From the NCBI GenBank assembly GCA_027053355.1, contig JALUDX010000077.1, positions 1 to 48,135 on the forward strand: a stretch of 48,135 nt of DNA, given 5' to 3'. The stretch is from Anaerolineales bacterium (lineage in GTDB: Bacteria > Chloroflexota > Anaerolineae > Anaerolineales > DRMV01). The position numbers and the translations under genes were made by a program. Shown piece by piece: positions 7,905 through 17,679 of the stretch (its first letter is position 1; each line of letters begins with the position of its first letter). Below the pieces are notes generated by a model that made no database searches, was not told the DNA's origin, and worked only from the letters and a program-made list of their open reading frames with translations.

Positions 7905-9194
7905 ATGAACGAACACCCCCCTATTCCCTCAGCAGATTGGTGCGAAGACGAAATCGACCTGCGCGAACTGACACTCACCTTGTGGCGCGGGAAATGGGTC
8001 ATCGTGCTAACCACTTTATTGGCTGCCGTGACGGCGTTGGTCGGGAGCCTGCTTCTGCCCAAGCAGTATCAGGCCGAAGCCGACATCACGTTGGCGCAAC
8101 CCAAACTGCAATTCAAAGCCGCCGAAGGGCTGGTGCTGGAGATATCGCCGCCAGATTTGAAAACCGTGGCCGCAATAGCCCAAGCGCCAGAAATGTTTCA
8201 ACGCCTGGCAACGGATGAAGCAATCCAGGCTGCATGGTCTACAGAAGAAGGGCCGCTAACTTGGCAGCGTTTAGCGAGCAAAGCCAAAGTCAAAGAGCAA
8301 GGAGAAAGCGGCTTACAGTTCTCGATCAAGGACACTGATCCTCAGCGCGCTGTGCTGCTCACCAACCACTGGGCTAACCTGGTGGTAACGGAGATCAACG
8401 AGCGCTACGGCTGGGCTGCTATCCAGGCACAACTCACTTCCCAAGCAAAAAAAGCACAACAAACTTACAAGGAAGCAGAAAAGGCTTATGAACAGGAAGT
8501 AAGCCGCAACCAAGGCACAACGCTAAGCGCCCAATTAAAACATGCAGAAGGCGATCTAAACTGTGTACTTGCCTTGCAAAGCCAGTTGAAACGCCTGCAA
8601 GCAGACACGTTATCTTTTGCTGCTTACCTGGCCAATCTTGAGGACACACACACACTCTCACCGGGTGACGCACTTTCACTGGCCACCTTGCAACAGCGGG
8701 CATTGGCGACTAAGGTATGTGTCTCCGATACGACAAATCTTCAAGTGCAATGGCCAACCGAAACCTTAACTTCACTCACCGTGGCCCAAGCGCGCCATCT
8801 GCTTCAAGAACTGGACGGGGCTCTGCGCGCACGTTTGAAGCCGCTACCTGAGCAGCAAAAAAGCCTGGAAACCAAAATTTTGCACCTGAAGCAAGCCATA
8901 GAGGAAGAAGGAACCCGGCTCAAAGAGGTCGCCCAACAGCGCAGTATAGCCTGGAAGACTTATACTTCGTTGGAGCAATTACGCTCCCAAACGCAACCTC
9001 TCACCTCGTCAGAGAACCAGGTGGCGCTGGTGGCAGCGGAAGCGGTAAAGCCGGAAAGGCCGATCGCACCCCGTAAGTTAATGAACACGGCTTTGGCAGC
9101 GGTGTTAGGCCTGTTTTTGGGTAGTATGGGCATTTTCATCCGCGAATGGTGGACGAACGAAGAAAACGAAACGGAAGGCGAGAATGAAGGCTGA
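7905..9194 (+). CDS. Wzz-type polysaccharide chain-length regulator
   Basis: This 429-residue protein has the Wzz/PCP layout: a cytoplasmic start (DEIDLRELTLTLWRGKWVI), TM1 at about 31-51, a long extracytoplasmic region rich in Ala/Gln/Glu with coiled-coil character (about 170-365), and then a Pro-containing segment (PERPIAPRKLMN) leading into TM2 at about 391-411. Such proteins set the length of Wzx/Wzy-made polymers. No cytoplasmic tyrosine-kinase domain is fused. It is the first gene after the promoter and overlaps wbpA by 11 nt. RBS: AGGAGAAG just before the ATG. Confidence 0.88.
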   Translation: MNEHPPIPSADWCEDEIDLRELTLTLWRGKWVIVLTTLLAAVTALVGSLLLPKQYQAEADITLAQPKLQFKAAEGLVLEISPPDLKTVAAIAQAPEMFQRLATDEAIQAAWSTEEGPLTWQRLASKAKVKEQGESGLQFSIKDTDPQRAVLLTNHWANLVVTEINERYGWAAIQAQLTSQAKKAQQTYKEAEKAYEQEVSRNQGTTLSAQLKHAEGDLNCVLALQSQLKRLQADTLSFAAYLANLEDTHTLSPGDALSLATLQQRALATKVCVSDTTNLQVQWPTETLTSLTVAQARHLLQELDGALRARLKPLPEQQKSLETKILHLKQAIEEEGTRLKEVAQQRSIAWKTYTSLEQLRSQTQPLTSSENQVALVAAEAVKPERPIAPRKLMNTALAAVLGLFLGSMGIFIREWWTNEENETEGENEG

Positions 9195-10497
9195 AGACCT
9201 CTCGCGAGTACTCACTCTAATTCGCAATCACCAGGCTCGTGTTGGGGTGGTCGGCCTGGGGTATGTAGGCCTGCCCTTTGCCTTGGAGGCCGCGCAAGCG
9301 GGCTTTCAGGTGACCGGTATCGAGCGCAACCCAGCGCGGGTAGCCATGGTCAACCGGGGGGAAAATTACATCGACGACATCCGGGAAGAAGACTTGCAAG
9401 CCGCGGTGCAGGCCGGGCAGTTGCGCGCCCAGGTGAGTTTCGACGGCGTGGAGGAACTGGATGTGGTCGTCATCGCTGTGCCCACGCCGCTTACCCGCCA
9501 TCTGACGCCCGATTTGCAATACATCGTGGGTGTCACCGAGGCGCTGAGCGAACATGTTCGGCCGGGACAACTCATCAGCCTGGAATCCACCACCTACCCC
9601 GGCACCACCGAAGAAGTGATGAAACCCATTCTGGAAAAGAGCGGCCTGAAAGCCGAGGAAGATTTCTTCCTCGCCCACTCGCCCGAGCGGGTCGATCCTG
9701 GCAACAAGCGCTGGAAGACCAAGAACACCACCAAGGTGGTAGGCGGCGTGGGGCCGCGTTCCTTAGAGGTCGCACAGGCCTTTTACGGGCAAATCATCGA
9801 AAAAGTGGTGCCGGTTTCCTCAGCCAAGGCCGCCGAATTGGTCAAGGTGTTCGAGAACACCTTTCGGGCAGTCAACATCGCGCTGGTCAACGAAATGGCC
9901 CTGTTGTGCGACCGCATGGGGCTGGACGTGTGGGAAGTGTTGGACGCGGCCTTCACCAAGCCTTTCGGCATCATGCCCTTTTACCCGGGCCCTGGGGTCG
10001 GCGGGCATTGCATTCCCCTCGACCCGCATTATCTGGAATGGAAGGCGCGCGAATACAACTTTTTTACCCACTTCATTACCCTGGCCGGGGAAATCAACCG
10101 CAAGATGCCGGAATTCGTGCGCGAAAAGGCATATCGGTTGCTGAACCAAATGGGCAAGGCGCCTTCCCAGTCTAAGGTGTTGCTGTTGGGGCTGGCTTAC
10201 AAGAACGACATCAGCGACTGGCGAGAATCCCCTGCCCTGGAAGTCGCCCATCTGCTGCAGGCCGATGGGGTGGAAGTGCATTACCACGACCCTTACATTC
10301 CAGACGCGCAACAGGCAGGGCTGAACTTGCAAAGCGAACCGCTGAACACAGCCCTGCTCGAAGCCATGGATCTGGTTATCATCACCACTGCGCACCAAAC
10401 GGTGGATTACGCCTTCGTGGTGAAACACGCTCGCCGGGTGCTGGATACCCGTAATGCCACTCACGGCCTCAAAAGTGACAAGGTGGTGCTGTTATGA
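9184..10497 (+). CDS. wbpA: UDP-N-acetyl-D-glucosamine 6-dehydrogenase (WbpA-like)
   Basis: This 437-residue enzyme oxidises C6 of an NDP-HexNAc to a uronic acid with NAD+. The NAD site VVGLGYVGLP lies near the N-terminus (about residues 22-31). The catalytic cysteine is Cys276 in GGHCIPLDPHY, the version typical of UDP-GlcNAc/UDP-ManNAc dehydrogenases rather than UDP-glucose ones. LGLAYKNDISDWRESPA marks the C-terminal domain. Neighbours wbpB, wbpD and wbpE follow in order and point to UDP-GlcNAcA as product. It overlaps wbpB as ATGA. Confidence 0.92.
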   Translation: MKAEDLSRVLTLIRNHQARVGVVGLGYVGLPFALEAAQAGFQVTGIERNPARVAMVNRGENYIDDIREEDLQAAVQAGQLRAQVSFDGVEELDVVVIAVPTPLTRHLTPDLQYIVGVTEALSEHVRPGQLISLESTTYPGTTEEVMKPILEKSGLKAEEDFFLAHSPERVDPGNKRWKTKNTTKVVGGVGPRSLEVAQAFYGQIIEKVVPVSSAKAAELVKVFENTFRAVNIALVNEMALLCDRMGLDVWEVLDAAFTKPFGIMPFYPGPGVGGHCIPLDPHYLEWKAREYNFFTHFITLAGEINRKMPEFVREKAYRLLNQMGKAPSQSKVLLLGLAYKNDISDWRESPALEVAHLLQADGVEVHYHDPYIPDAQQAGLNLQSEPLNTALLEAMDLVIITTAHQTVDYAFVVKHARRVLDTRNATHGLKSDKVVLL

Positions 10498-11432
10498 AAC
10501 GTTTTGGCCTCACCGGTGCGGCGGGTTATGTGGCTCCCCGCCACCTCAAAGCCATCAAAGAAACCGGCAATCGCCTGGTGGCCGCGCTGGATATTGCTGA
10601 AGCGGTAGGTGTGCTGGATGCCTATTTCCCAGAGGCAGAATTTTTTACCCAGCCGGAGATTTTCGAGCAATATCTGGAAGACCTGCGTGATGCAAACGAG
10701 GGCGTCGATTACCTTTCTATTTGTACGCCCAATTACCTGCACGAGCCGCACATTCGGATGGCGTTTCGCCAGGGCGCCGACGCCATTTGTGAAAAACCTT
10801 TGGTGACCGATTATCAACGGCTGGAGCGTCTGCGAGAAGCCGAGGCCCGTAGCGGCCGTCGCGTATGGACAATTTTGCAACTGCGGGTGCATCCGGTTCT
10901 GGTGGCGCTGCGCGAGCGTTTAGCGCAAGAGAGCGGCACCCATGACGTCGTGCTTACTTACATTACCGGCCGGGGGCGCTGGTACCACAACACGTGGAAG
11001 ACTCGCGAGGCGCAAAGCGGCGGCCTGGCAGCGAACATTGGCGTGCATTTCTTCGACATGCTGGGGTGGTTTTTCGGCAAGGCAGAGCATTTGGAAGTTC
11101 ACCACCGCTCCCCGCAACGGGCGGCCGGTTTCCTGGCGCTGGAACGGGCGCGGGTGCGCTGGCTGCTTTCCATCGCTTTGGACGACGTCCCCCCGGAGCG
11201 GCTGGCGCAGGGCCAGCGCGCCTACCGCGCCATCACGGTGGACGGCGAGCCGGTGGAATTTTCGGGCGGCTTTACCGACCTGCATACCCGAATTTACGAG
11301 CGCGTTTTAGCAGGCCGGGGCTTCGGCATCGACGATGTCGCTCAAGCCATCTGGCTGGTACATCAAATTCGGGAAATGCCCCTCACACCGCCCAAAGCCG
11401 AAGCGCGGCATCCGCTGTTGGCAGAGGCGTAG
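10494..11432 (+). CDS. wbpB: UDP-GlcNAcA 3-dehydrogenase (WbpB-like, Gfo/Idh/MocA)
   Basis: This 312-residue protein of the Gfo/Idh/MocA family is predicted to oxidise C3 of UDP-GlcNAcA. It opens with a nucleotide-binding loop ([14 protein letters not shown]) and has the family CEKPL motif with its active-site Lys. The opening and the position between wbpA and wbpD/wbpE match WbpB of Pseudomonas O-antigen loci. In that pathway the 3-keto product is trapped by aminotransferase WbpE and NAD is recycled through 2-oxoglutarate. It ends one base before the wbpD start. Confidence 0.9.
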   Translation: MKRFGLTGAAGYVAPRHLKAIKETGNRLVAALDIAEAVGVLDAYFPEAEFFTQPEIFEQYLEDLRDANEGVDYLSICTPNYLHEPHIRMAFRQGADAICEKPLVTDYQRLERLREAEARSGRRVWTILQLRVHPVLVALRERLAQESGTHDVVLTYITGRGRWYHNTWKTREAQSGGLAANIGVHFFDMLGWFFGKAEHLEVHHRSPQRAAGFLALERARVRWLLSIALDDVPPERLAQGQRAYRAITVDGEPVEFSGGFTDLHTRIYERVLAGRGFGIDDVAQAIWLVHQIREMPLTPPKAEARHPLLAEA

Positions 11433-11433
11433 C

Positions 11434-12030
11434 ATGGCCGATTACTTTGTGCATGAATCGTCGTATGTAGACGAAGGCGCCCGTATTGGTAAGGGCACTA
11501 AAATCTGGCATTTTTGTCATGTGATGCCCGGCGCGCAAATTGGCCAAAACTGCGTATTAGGGCAAAACGTTTTCATCGGTAAAAACGTGCATATTGGCAA
11601 TGGCGTCAAAATTCAAAACAACGTCTCAGTTTACGAAGGAGTGGAAGTGGAAGACGACGCCTTCCTGGGCCCCAGCGCGGTGTTTACCAACGTGCGCAAC
11701 CCCCGCTCGCCGTTCCCGGTTCACGGGCAATATCAGCGTACCCTGGTCAAGCGCGGGGCGACCATTGGGGCTAACGCGACCATTGTCACTGGCGTGACGT
11801 TGGGCGAGTGGTGCTTCATCGCTGCCGGCGCCGTGGTGACCAAAAACGTGCCTCCCTACGCCCTGATGGCCGGCGTGCCTGCCCGCCGCATTGGTTGGAC
11901 TTGCCGCTGCGGGGCCATATTACATTTTGCTGAAGAAAAAGAAACGGTCTGCCCGAAATGCGGTCGCCGTTACCGGCAGACCGACGCCAACCACATCGAG
12001 CCAATTCTTTCCCCCACGGAAGAAAAATGA
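11434..12030 (+). CDS. wbpD: UDP-3-amino-GlcNAcA N-acetyltransferase (WbpD-like) with zinc-ribbon tail
   Basis: This 198-residue left-handed beta-helix acyltransferase has repeated hexapeptides through residues of about 10-150 ([35 protein letters not shown]). It would transfer acetyl from acetyl-CoA to the 3-amino group made by WbpE. The C-terminus carries CRC...CPKC (about 168-185), a likely zinc ribbon found in many but not all WbpD relatives. I chose ATG 11434, one base after the wbpB stop. A longer in-frame start lies inside wbpB. It overlaps wbpE as ATGA. Confidence 0.9.
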   Translation: MADYFVHESSYVDEGARIGKGTKIWHFCHVMPGAQIGQNCVLGQNVFIGKNVHIGNGVKIQNNVSVYEGVEVEDDAFLGPSAVFTNVRNPRSPFPVHGQYQRTLVKRGATIGANATIVTGVTLGEWCFIAAGAVVTKNVPPYALMAGVPARRIGWTCRCGAILHFAEEKETVCPKCGRRYRQTDANHIEPILSPTEEK

Positions 12031-13127
12031 GCGCGGATATCCGTATTCCCATTTACGACCCTCGCCCCGAAGTCGAGGCCCTGTGGGATGAGTTGCACGA
12101 GGCCATCGACCGGGTGTTACGCTCCGGGCGTTTCATCCTGGGGCCGGAGGTCGAAGCATTCGAGCAGGAAGTGGCAGAATACCTGGGGGCGCGCTATGCC
12201 GTAGGCGTCAATTCGGGCACCGATGCTTTGGTGATTGCCTTGCGGGCGTTGGGCATTGGCCCGGGCGACGAGGTTATCACCACGCCCTTTACCTTTTTCG
12301 CCACCGCGGAAGCCATCAGCATGGTGGGGGCTGAGCCGGTATTCGTGGACATTGATCCGGCAACCTATAATCTTGACCCCTCGTTGATCCCTCAGGCCAT
12401 CACGCCGCGCACGAAGGCCATCCTGCCGGTGCATCTCTATGGCCACGCGGCCGACATGGATCCCATTCTGGAGATGGCTCAGGAACACGGGTTGAAGGTG
12501 ATCGAGGATGTAGCCCAGGCCTTTGGCGGGGAATACAAAGGGCGCAAGTTAGGCTCGCTGGGTGACGCCGGGGCGTTCTCGTTCTTTCCCACCAAGAACT
12601 TGGGCGGTTTTGGCGATGGCGGGCTGATTGCCACCAACGCTCCCCAGGTGGCCGAGATGGCGCGGATGCTACGGGCCCATGGCGCGCGCAAGAAGTACCA
12701 CAACGAAATGTTAGGCTATAATTCGCGACTGGATGCCCTGCAAGCGGCCATGCTGCGCGTCAAACTGCGTCATATCGACGAATGGAACGAACGGCGGCGG
12801 GCCGTGGCGGCGCGTTACAACGAAGCCCTGGCTTCTGTGGAAGGCTTGGCGCCCCCCACAGAAGCGGATTACGCCTACCATGTCTACCACCAATACACCG
12901 TGCGGGTGAAACACGGCCGCCGGGATGCTCTGCGACAGCACCTGGCCGAAGCCGGCATTGGCACCATGGTGTACTATCCGGTTCCCGTGCATCGCTTGCC
13001 CGTTTACGACTGGCCAGAAGGCTCGTTGCCGCAAGCCGAGGCCGCGGCTGAGGAAGTGGTGGCGTTGCCTATGGGGGCATGGCTTAAAGAGCAAGCCCTA
13101 TCTGCAATTCTTGAGAGACTAAACTAA
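12027..13127 (+). CDS. wbpE: UDP-3-keto-GlcNAcA aminotransferase (WbpE-like, DegT family)
   Basis: This 366-residue PLP enzyme has the DegT/DnrJ/EryC1/StrS fold: [21 protein letters not shown] near residue 63, [17 protein letters not shown], and the Schiff-base lysine K190 in [14 protein letters not shown]. From its place after wbpA-wbpB-wbpD it most likely adds the 3-amino group, using glutamate. I chose ATG 12027 (ATGA with wbpD). An upstream in-frame start at 11958 would lie within wbpD. It is followed after 2 nt by the flippase gene. Confidence 0.92.
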   Translation: MSADIRIPIYDPRPEVEALWDELHEAIDRVLRSGRFILGPEVEAFEQEVAEYLGARYAVGVNSGTDALVIALRALGIGPGDEVITTPFTFFATAEAISMVGAEPVFVDIDPATYNLDPSLIPQAITPRTKAILPVHLYGHAADMDPILEMAQEHGLKVIEDVAQAFGGEYKGRKLGSLGDAGAFSFFPTKNLGGFGDGGLIATNAPQVAEMARMLRAHGARKKYHNEMLGYNSRLDALQAAMLRVKLRHIDEWNERRRAVAARYNEALASVEGLAPPTEADYAYHVYHQYTVRVKHGRRDALRQHLAEAGIGTMVYYPVPVHRLPVYDWPEGSLPQAEAAAEEVVALPMGAWLKEQALSAILERLN

Positions 13128-13129
13128 AA

Positions 13130-14392
13130 ATGGTAGGCTTGGCAGCGCGACTCCGCCGCAGTGCTTTCGCCCAGGGGGTTTTGTCCATCAGCACAGGGAC
13201 AATGATTGGGCAGGGTATCAGCATATTCGTTTCGCCTATTTTGACCCGGCTTTATACGCCGGCCGCCATGGATGCGTGGGGCTTATTCGTCAGTTTTGTG
13301 AGTGTAGCGACGGTAGGGGGGGCTTTGCGCTATGAATTAGCCATTGTCGCGGCCAAGGAAAAGGAAGACGCCCGGGCGTTGGCAGGCTACGCGCTTACGT
13401 TAAGCATTTGCGTTTCCCTAATGGGGGGAATAGTTTTTGAGGTTTTTCGTAAGCATGGAATTTTGGGATATAAAGTTTTTCCCTGGTGGATGGGAGGAAT
13501 AGCCGCCTTAGCCATTGCGATAAACGTATGGGGGCAAGTTTTTCGGTTCTGGTTTATTCGTGAAAAAACATTCCAGGAAGTGGGTTATTTTGTTGCTGGG
13601 AGGGGAATATTTCGCTCTATAGCCCAAGTGTCTCTCTCCTCATGGCAAGGCACAGGTCTTATTTTAGGAGAAGTGTTTGGCCGCCTGATAAGTTTAGGTA
13701 TATTGTTCCGGAAGTTCCCGTTTAAAGAAACACTAAAAACGGTCCTGTCTTGGCAAAACAGTCAAACCTTAAAAAAATTCAAAGAATATCCATTTCTGTT
13801 TTTGCCTTCCGCCTTTATCGATACACTTGCCCTTATGGCGCCGGTTCCGGTTTTCACTGCCGTCTACGGGGCTGATATTGGAGGTATGCTTGCCTTGGCA
13901 CAGCGGGTGGTCAGCGTGCCTCTCTTATTGTTAGGCAACGCCGTAGCCGATGTGTTTTTTGGTGAAGTAGCAGACGCCACGCGACATCAGTCTAAGAAAG
14001 CCAACACCTTGTTTTTGAAAAGCACATTACGCCTGGGCGGCTTTGCATTGGCCTTGGGCGTAGGGTTATGGTTGTCTGCACCCTGGGGTGTAAAAACCGT
14101 GTTTGGTCATACGTGGCGTTTCACAGGGGCAATGCTAAGGGTTATGGTACCGTGGTTTGTCATGATGTTGACGGTAAGCCCTATAAGTAGGTTAATTTTT
14201 TTAAGCCGTTATCCTTGGGCAAAGCTTTTATACGATATCCTGGCTCTAATCGGGGTTTCGCTTCCCTTGTGGCTCCACATTTCCGAGCCATTGAGAGCGT
14301 TGCGTCTCGTCGCCTGGCTTCAGGCTGGTTTGTACGTGTTATATTGGTTAATCCTATTCTCGGCAGTACGCCAAGGCTTAAAGGCAAAATAA
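13130..14392 (+). CDS. Wzx-like oligosaccharide flippase
   Basis: This 420-residue polytopic membrane protein has about 12 hydrophobic segments and the typical opening of MATE-like polysaccharide exporters (FAQGVLSISTGTMIGQGISIFVSPILTRLYTPAAMDAWGLF). It is predicted to flip lipid-linked repeat units across the membrane for the Wzy candidate at 16318. The ribosome site is poor (the ATG follows AACTAAAA), so translation may be coupled to wbpE. Base composition turns AT-rich inside this gene, the left edge of a low-GC stretch that runs to about 21.8 kb. Confidence 0.85.
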   Translation: MVGLAARLRRSAFAQGVLSISTGTMIGQGISIFVSPILTRLYTPAAMDAWGLFVSFVSVATVGGALRYELAIVAAKEKEDARALAGYALTLSICVSLMGGIVFEVFRKHGILGYKVFPWWMGGIAALAIAINVWGQVFRFWFIREKTFQEVGYFVAGRGIFRSIAQVSLSSWQGTGLILGEVFGRLISLGILFRKFPFKETLKTVLSWQNSQTLKKFKEYPFLFLPSAFIDTLALMAPVPVFTAVYGADIGGMLALAQRVVSVPLLLLGNAVADVFFGEVADATRHQSKKANTLFLKSTLRLGGFALALGVGLWLSAPWGVKTVFGHTWRFTGAMLRVMVPWFVMMLTVSPISRLIFLSRYPWAKLLYDILALIGVSLPLWLHISEPLRALRLVAWLQAGLYVLYWLILFSAVRQGLKAK

Positions 14393-14393
14393 G

Positions 14394-16325
14394 ATGTGCG
14401 GTATTTTTGGTGTAGTGACTCCACATAATAAAACAGTATTTGTAGATAAGCGAATTCTGGCCCATCGCGGGCCAGACGATTATGGTGGGCTTGTGTGGGA
14501 TGGTATTGCTTCCCCTTACTTAATCCAGGAGCCCATGGAAATCCAATCCAAAAGCCACAAGGCGCTGGTGCTATTTGAACATTTCCGTTTGTCCATCCTT
14601 GACCTGAGCAAGGCGGGTTGGCAGCCCATGGGAACGCCGGACGGGCGTTTTTTCATTGTCTACAACGGGGAAGTATATAACTACAAAGAGTTGAGAAAGG
14701 AGTTAGAACGAGAGGGGTACCGCTTCCAATCACAAACGGATACGGAGGTCGTGCTTTACGCTTATACCGCCTGGGGCGCGCAAGCCCTCCAAAAGTTCAT
14801 CGGCATGTTTGCCTTGGCCATCCTTGATACCCAAAAGCGGAAAGTTTTTTTGGCTCGGGATTGCTTTGGTATTAAGCCGCTCTATTATATGCACTATCAG
14901 AAAGGATTGGCTTTTGCTTCAGAAATTAAAGCGCTCCTCGCCCTGCCCGACGTGAAAGCCCAGGCTCATCCCCAGCGCGTTTACGATTATCTGCGTTATG
15001 GACTTACAGACCACGAGGCCGAAACGCTTTTTCAGGGAATCTATCATGTCCCGCCAGCCCATTTCATGATCGTGTCAATAGACAACCCCGGCCAGGCGCG
15101 TTTAGAGAGATATTGGGATCCCTTGCCTGATGAGCGGTTGACGCTCTCCTTTGATAAAGCGGCCACCCGGCTGCGGGAACTGTTCTTGGAAAGTGTACAG
15201 TTACACTTGCGAAGCGATGTGCCTTTAGGAACGGCTTTATCAGGTGGAATCGATTCGTCATCCATCGTAAGCGCCATCCGCTATCTGGAGCCCCAAGCCG
15301 AGATTCACACGTTCAGTTTTATCCCTGGAGAAAATTCAGCAATTAGTGAGGATCACTGGGTGAACATTGTGGGGAATCATGTCGGCGCTTTTATGCACAA
15401 AGTGCGTCCCCGCCCGGAAGAACTGCCTCGTGATCTGGACGATCTCATTTTTGCCCAAGACGAGCCGTTTGGGAGTACAAGCATTTACGCCCAATATCGG
15501 GTTTTCCGGTTGGCGCGAGAGAATGGCATCAAGGTCATGTTGGATGGTCAGGGGGCAGATGAACTTTTGGCCGGTTATTCCTCATATTATGTAGCCAGGG
15601 TGCTTTCCCTTTTGCGACAAAAGCAGTTTGATGCCTTTGTCCAATTTCTTATGAGAATCAGAAAAGTGCCTGCTTCACAAGGCACTTCCTACCTCCTGAG
15701 TCGCCTGGCAGCCTCACTATTGCCTGCCCAATGGCAGGAACTCCCCCGCAAAATGTTGCGGGAAGAGTTATTCCCGCAATGGATGAACAAAACATGGTTT
15801 GCCCAACGGGACGTTCACTCCAGGAACCCTTGGCGTAATGATTGGCCTGAAGCACTTCGGCAACAACTTTTGCGCGATCTGCAGACGACCAGTTTGCCTC
15901 ACCTGCTTCGGTACGAAGACCGTGACTCCATGTGGCACTCCATCGAAAGCCGGGTGCCTTTCTTGACGCCTCAACTAACGCACTTTGTCCTTGCCTTGCC
16001 TGAGGAGTACATTCTTGCGCCTGACGGCACAACCAAAGCAGTGTTCCGGAAAGCCATGGAAGGCATTGTGCCGCAACCTATCTTGAATCGTCGTGACAAA
16101 ATCGGGTTTGCCACGCCTGAACGGGAATGGCTGTCCGCGCTGCGCCCGTGGATCGAAAATGTGCTATCTGGTGAATCTGCACAAGCCATCCCGGCTTTGA
16201 GAGTAGAGGAACTCAAAAAACAGGGCTATGCCATGTTGGAAGGCAAACAGCCTTTCAAGTGGACGCTTTGGCGTTGGGTCAATCTTATCCGTTGGACAGA
16301 ACGGTTTGGGGTGGCCTATGCGTAA
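14394..16325 (+). CDS. Asparagine synthase (glutamine-hydrolysing) family amidotransferase
   Basis: This 643-residue protein has an N-terminal glutaminase domain with nucleophile Cys2 (MCGIFGV), RGPDDYGG and YNGEVYN, followed by an ATP-pyrophosphatase domain with the PP-loop SGGIDSSS starting at Ser283 and VMLDGQGADELLAGY. It belongs to the AsnB family. Inside a polysaccharide locus that makes a uronic acid, the probable job is amidation of a sugar carboxylate, as for WbpS-type amidotransferases in Pseudomonas O-antigen loci. Making asparagine remains possible. It overlaps the next gene by 8 nt. Confidence 0.88.
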   Translation: MCGIFGVVTPHNKTVFVDKRILAHRGPDDYGGLVWDGIASPYLIQEPMEIQSKSHKALVLFEHFRLSILDLSKAGWQPMGTPDGRFFIVYNGEVYNYKELRKELEREGYRFQSQTDTEVVLYAYTAWGAQALQKFIGMFALAILDTQKRKVFLARDCFGIKPLYYMHYQKGLAFASEIKALLALPDVKAQAHPQRVYDYLRYGLTDHEAETLFQGIYHVPPAHFMIVSIDNPGQARLERYWDPLPDERLTLSFDKAATRLRELFLESVQLHLRSDVPLGTALSGGIDSSSIVSAIRYLEPQAEIHTFSFIPGENSAISEDHWVNIVGNHVGAFMHKVRPRPEELPRDLDDLIFAQDEPFGSTSIYAQYRVFRLARENGIKVMLDGQGADELLAGYSSYYVARVLSLLRQKQFDAFVQFLMRIRKVPASQGTSYLLSRLAASLLPAQWQELPRKMLREELFPQWMNKTWFAQRDVHSRNPWRNDWPEALRQQLLRDLQTTSLPHLLRYEDRDSMWHSIESRVPFLTPQLTHFVLALPEEYILAPDGTTKAVFRKAMEGIVPQPILNRRDKIGFATPEREWLSALRPWIENVLSGESAQAIPALRVEELKKQGYAMLEGKQPFKWTLWRWVNLIRWTERFGVAYA

Positions 16326-17679
16326 AGATTTCAATATATCTCCATCACACAAAATATCTTCGCGTGAGTCAAAGATTCGACAAAGGCCAACCGCTTTAAG
16401 CCAAAAGAAAAAGGCTTTAATGGGCATACGCTACATCGTAGGCTATTTGGTGCTACTTTATGGGTACTATGTGTATCTAGTACCAGCATGGGACTACTAC
16501 GGCTTTTTGTGGCGTCCAGATTGGGCCAAAGTAATCGAGGCAATAGTCTGGGTAACCATAATTTCCTGGAGGTTGCCCCTTTCCATCCGAAGACCATCTG
16601 ACTTTTATCTCCATTTACAGTTTCTTATTCCGATTTTGCCCATGCTAGTCATGTATGGAGCAATGGGACTACCCAGGACATATATGTATGCTGTATTGTT
16701 ATCCTTCGGCGTAATTCTTGGAATGGTTAAAACGATTCGGCTCAAGCCTGTACGCACCTTCAAAATTCCCCCTCAAGACCTACTGTCGTTCCTTTTATTT
16801 TTAGGTTATGTGCTTGTTATAAGCATTATTTCCCAAGGCGGGTGGCATTATTTTAACCTAAATCCGGCCAAAGTTTATACGTTTCGAGAAACAGCAGCCT
16901 CTAATTTGCCTTCTGTTTATGGATACCTTAACCCTTGGGTATCGAAAGTATTTTTCCCTTTTTCTCTTTTGCTTGCTATTCTTATGAAAAAAAAAGTGCA
17001 GGCCTTCCTGGCATTTACGGGCTCTATTTTAATGTTTGGGTTAACCTCACACAAAGGTGCGTTATTTTACCCCTTTATCGTACTGTTGTTTTATTGGATT
17101 GCCGGCAGAAAAAATAGCCTAATGCTTCTCAGCGGAGGATATTACTTCGCGGTACTGCTTTCTCTATTCGATTACTGGGCAAACATTTTTCAAGGATGGA
17201 TTGCTACCTTAATACTACGCCGCGCCATTTTTATCCCCGCTCTCCTCAATTTTTACTACTATGATTTTTTTTCACATCATCATTTTGTGTATTGGGCTCA
17301 AAGTAAAATCACTTTTGGGAAACTATCATACCCTTATCATTTAGATATTCCTCACCTGATCGGACAACACTACTTTGCCAATCCTGCTAATGGGGCAAAC
17401 ACGGGCTGGCTCGGCAGCGGATATGCCAATGCAGGGATCATTGGCATGGTGATCTACGCGATAGTTATAGGAGGGATTTTCCTACTTTTAGATGCTTACA
17501 CAGTTTTCCATGATCAACGGGTTCTTATTGCTATATTCGTAGCCCCGTTACTAGCGGTTATGCTCTCTTCGGATTTACTTACTGCTCTTTTAACACACGG
17601 GGCATTGATAGGTTTGGTGCTTTTGGCTTTTTTCCGCACACGTCACTCCACACTAAGGGAAAGGCAACAACAAGTATGA
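16318..17679 (+). CDS. Polytopic membrane protein, candidate Wzy polymerase
   Basis: This 453-residue, AT-rich gene encodes a protein with about 10-12 hydrophobic segments and little recognisable sequence conservation, as is usual for Wzy oligosaccharide polymerases. It has a large central loop rich in Tyr, His and Phe (about residues 300-350: FYYYDFFSHHHFVYW, then HLIGQHYF). Together with Wzx and Wzz homologues this supports a Wzy role, by context rather than by motif. I chose ATG 16318, which overlaps asnB by 8 nt. A longer reading from 16228 would be almost entirely inside asnB. It overlaps the next gene as ATGA. Confidence 0.68.
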   Translation: MRKDFNISPSHKISSRESKIRQRPTALSQKKKALMGIRYIVGYLVLLYGYYVYLVPAWDYYGFLWRPDWAKVIEAIVWVTIISWRLPLSIRRPSDFYLHLQFLIPILPMLVMYGAMGLPRTYMYAVLLSFGVILGMVKTIRLKPVRTFKIPPQDLLSFLLFLGYVLVISIISQGGWHYFNLNPAKVYTFRETAASNLPSVYGYLNPWVSKVFFPFSLLLAILMKKKVQAFLAFTGSILMFGLTSHKGALFYPFIVLLFYWIAGRKNSLMLLSGGYYFAVLLSLFDYWANIFQGWIATLILRRAIFIPALLNFYYYDFFSHHHFVYWAQSKITFGKLSYPYHLDIPHLIGQHYFANPANGANTGWLGSGYANAGIIGMVIYAIVIGGIFLLLDAYTVFHDQRVLIAIFVAPLLAVMLSSDLLTALLTHGALIGLVLLAFFRTRHSTLRERQQQV

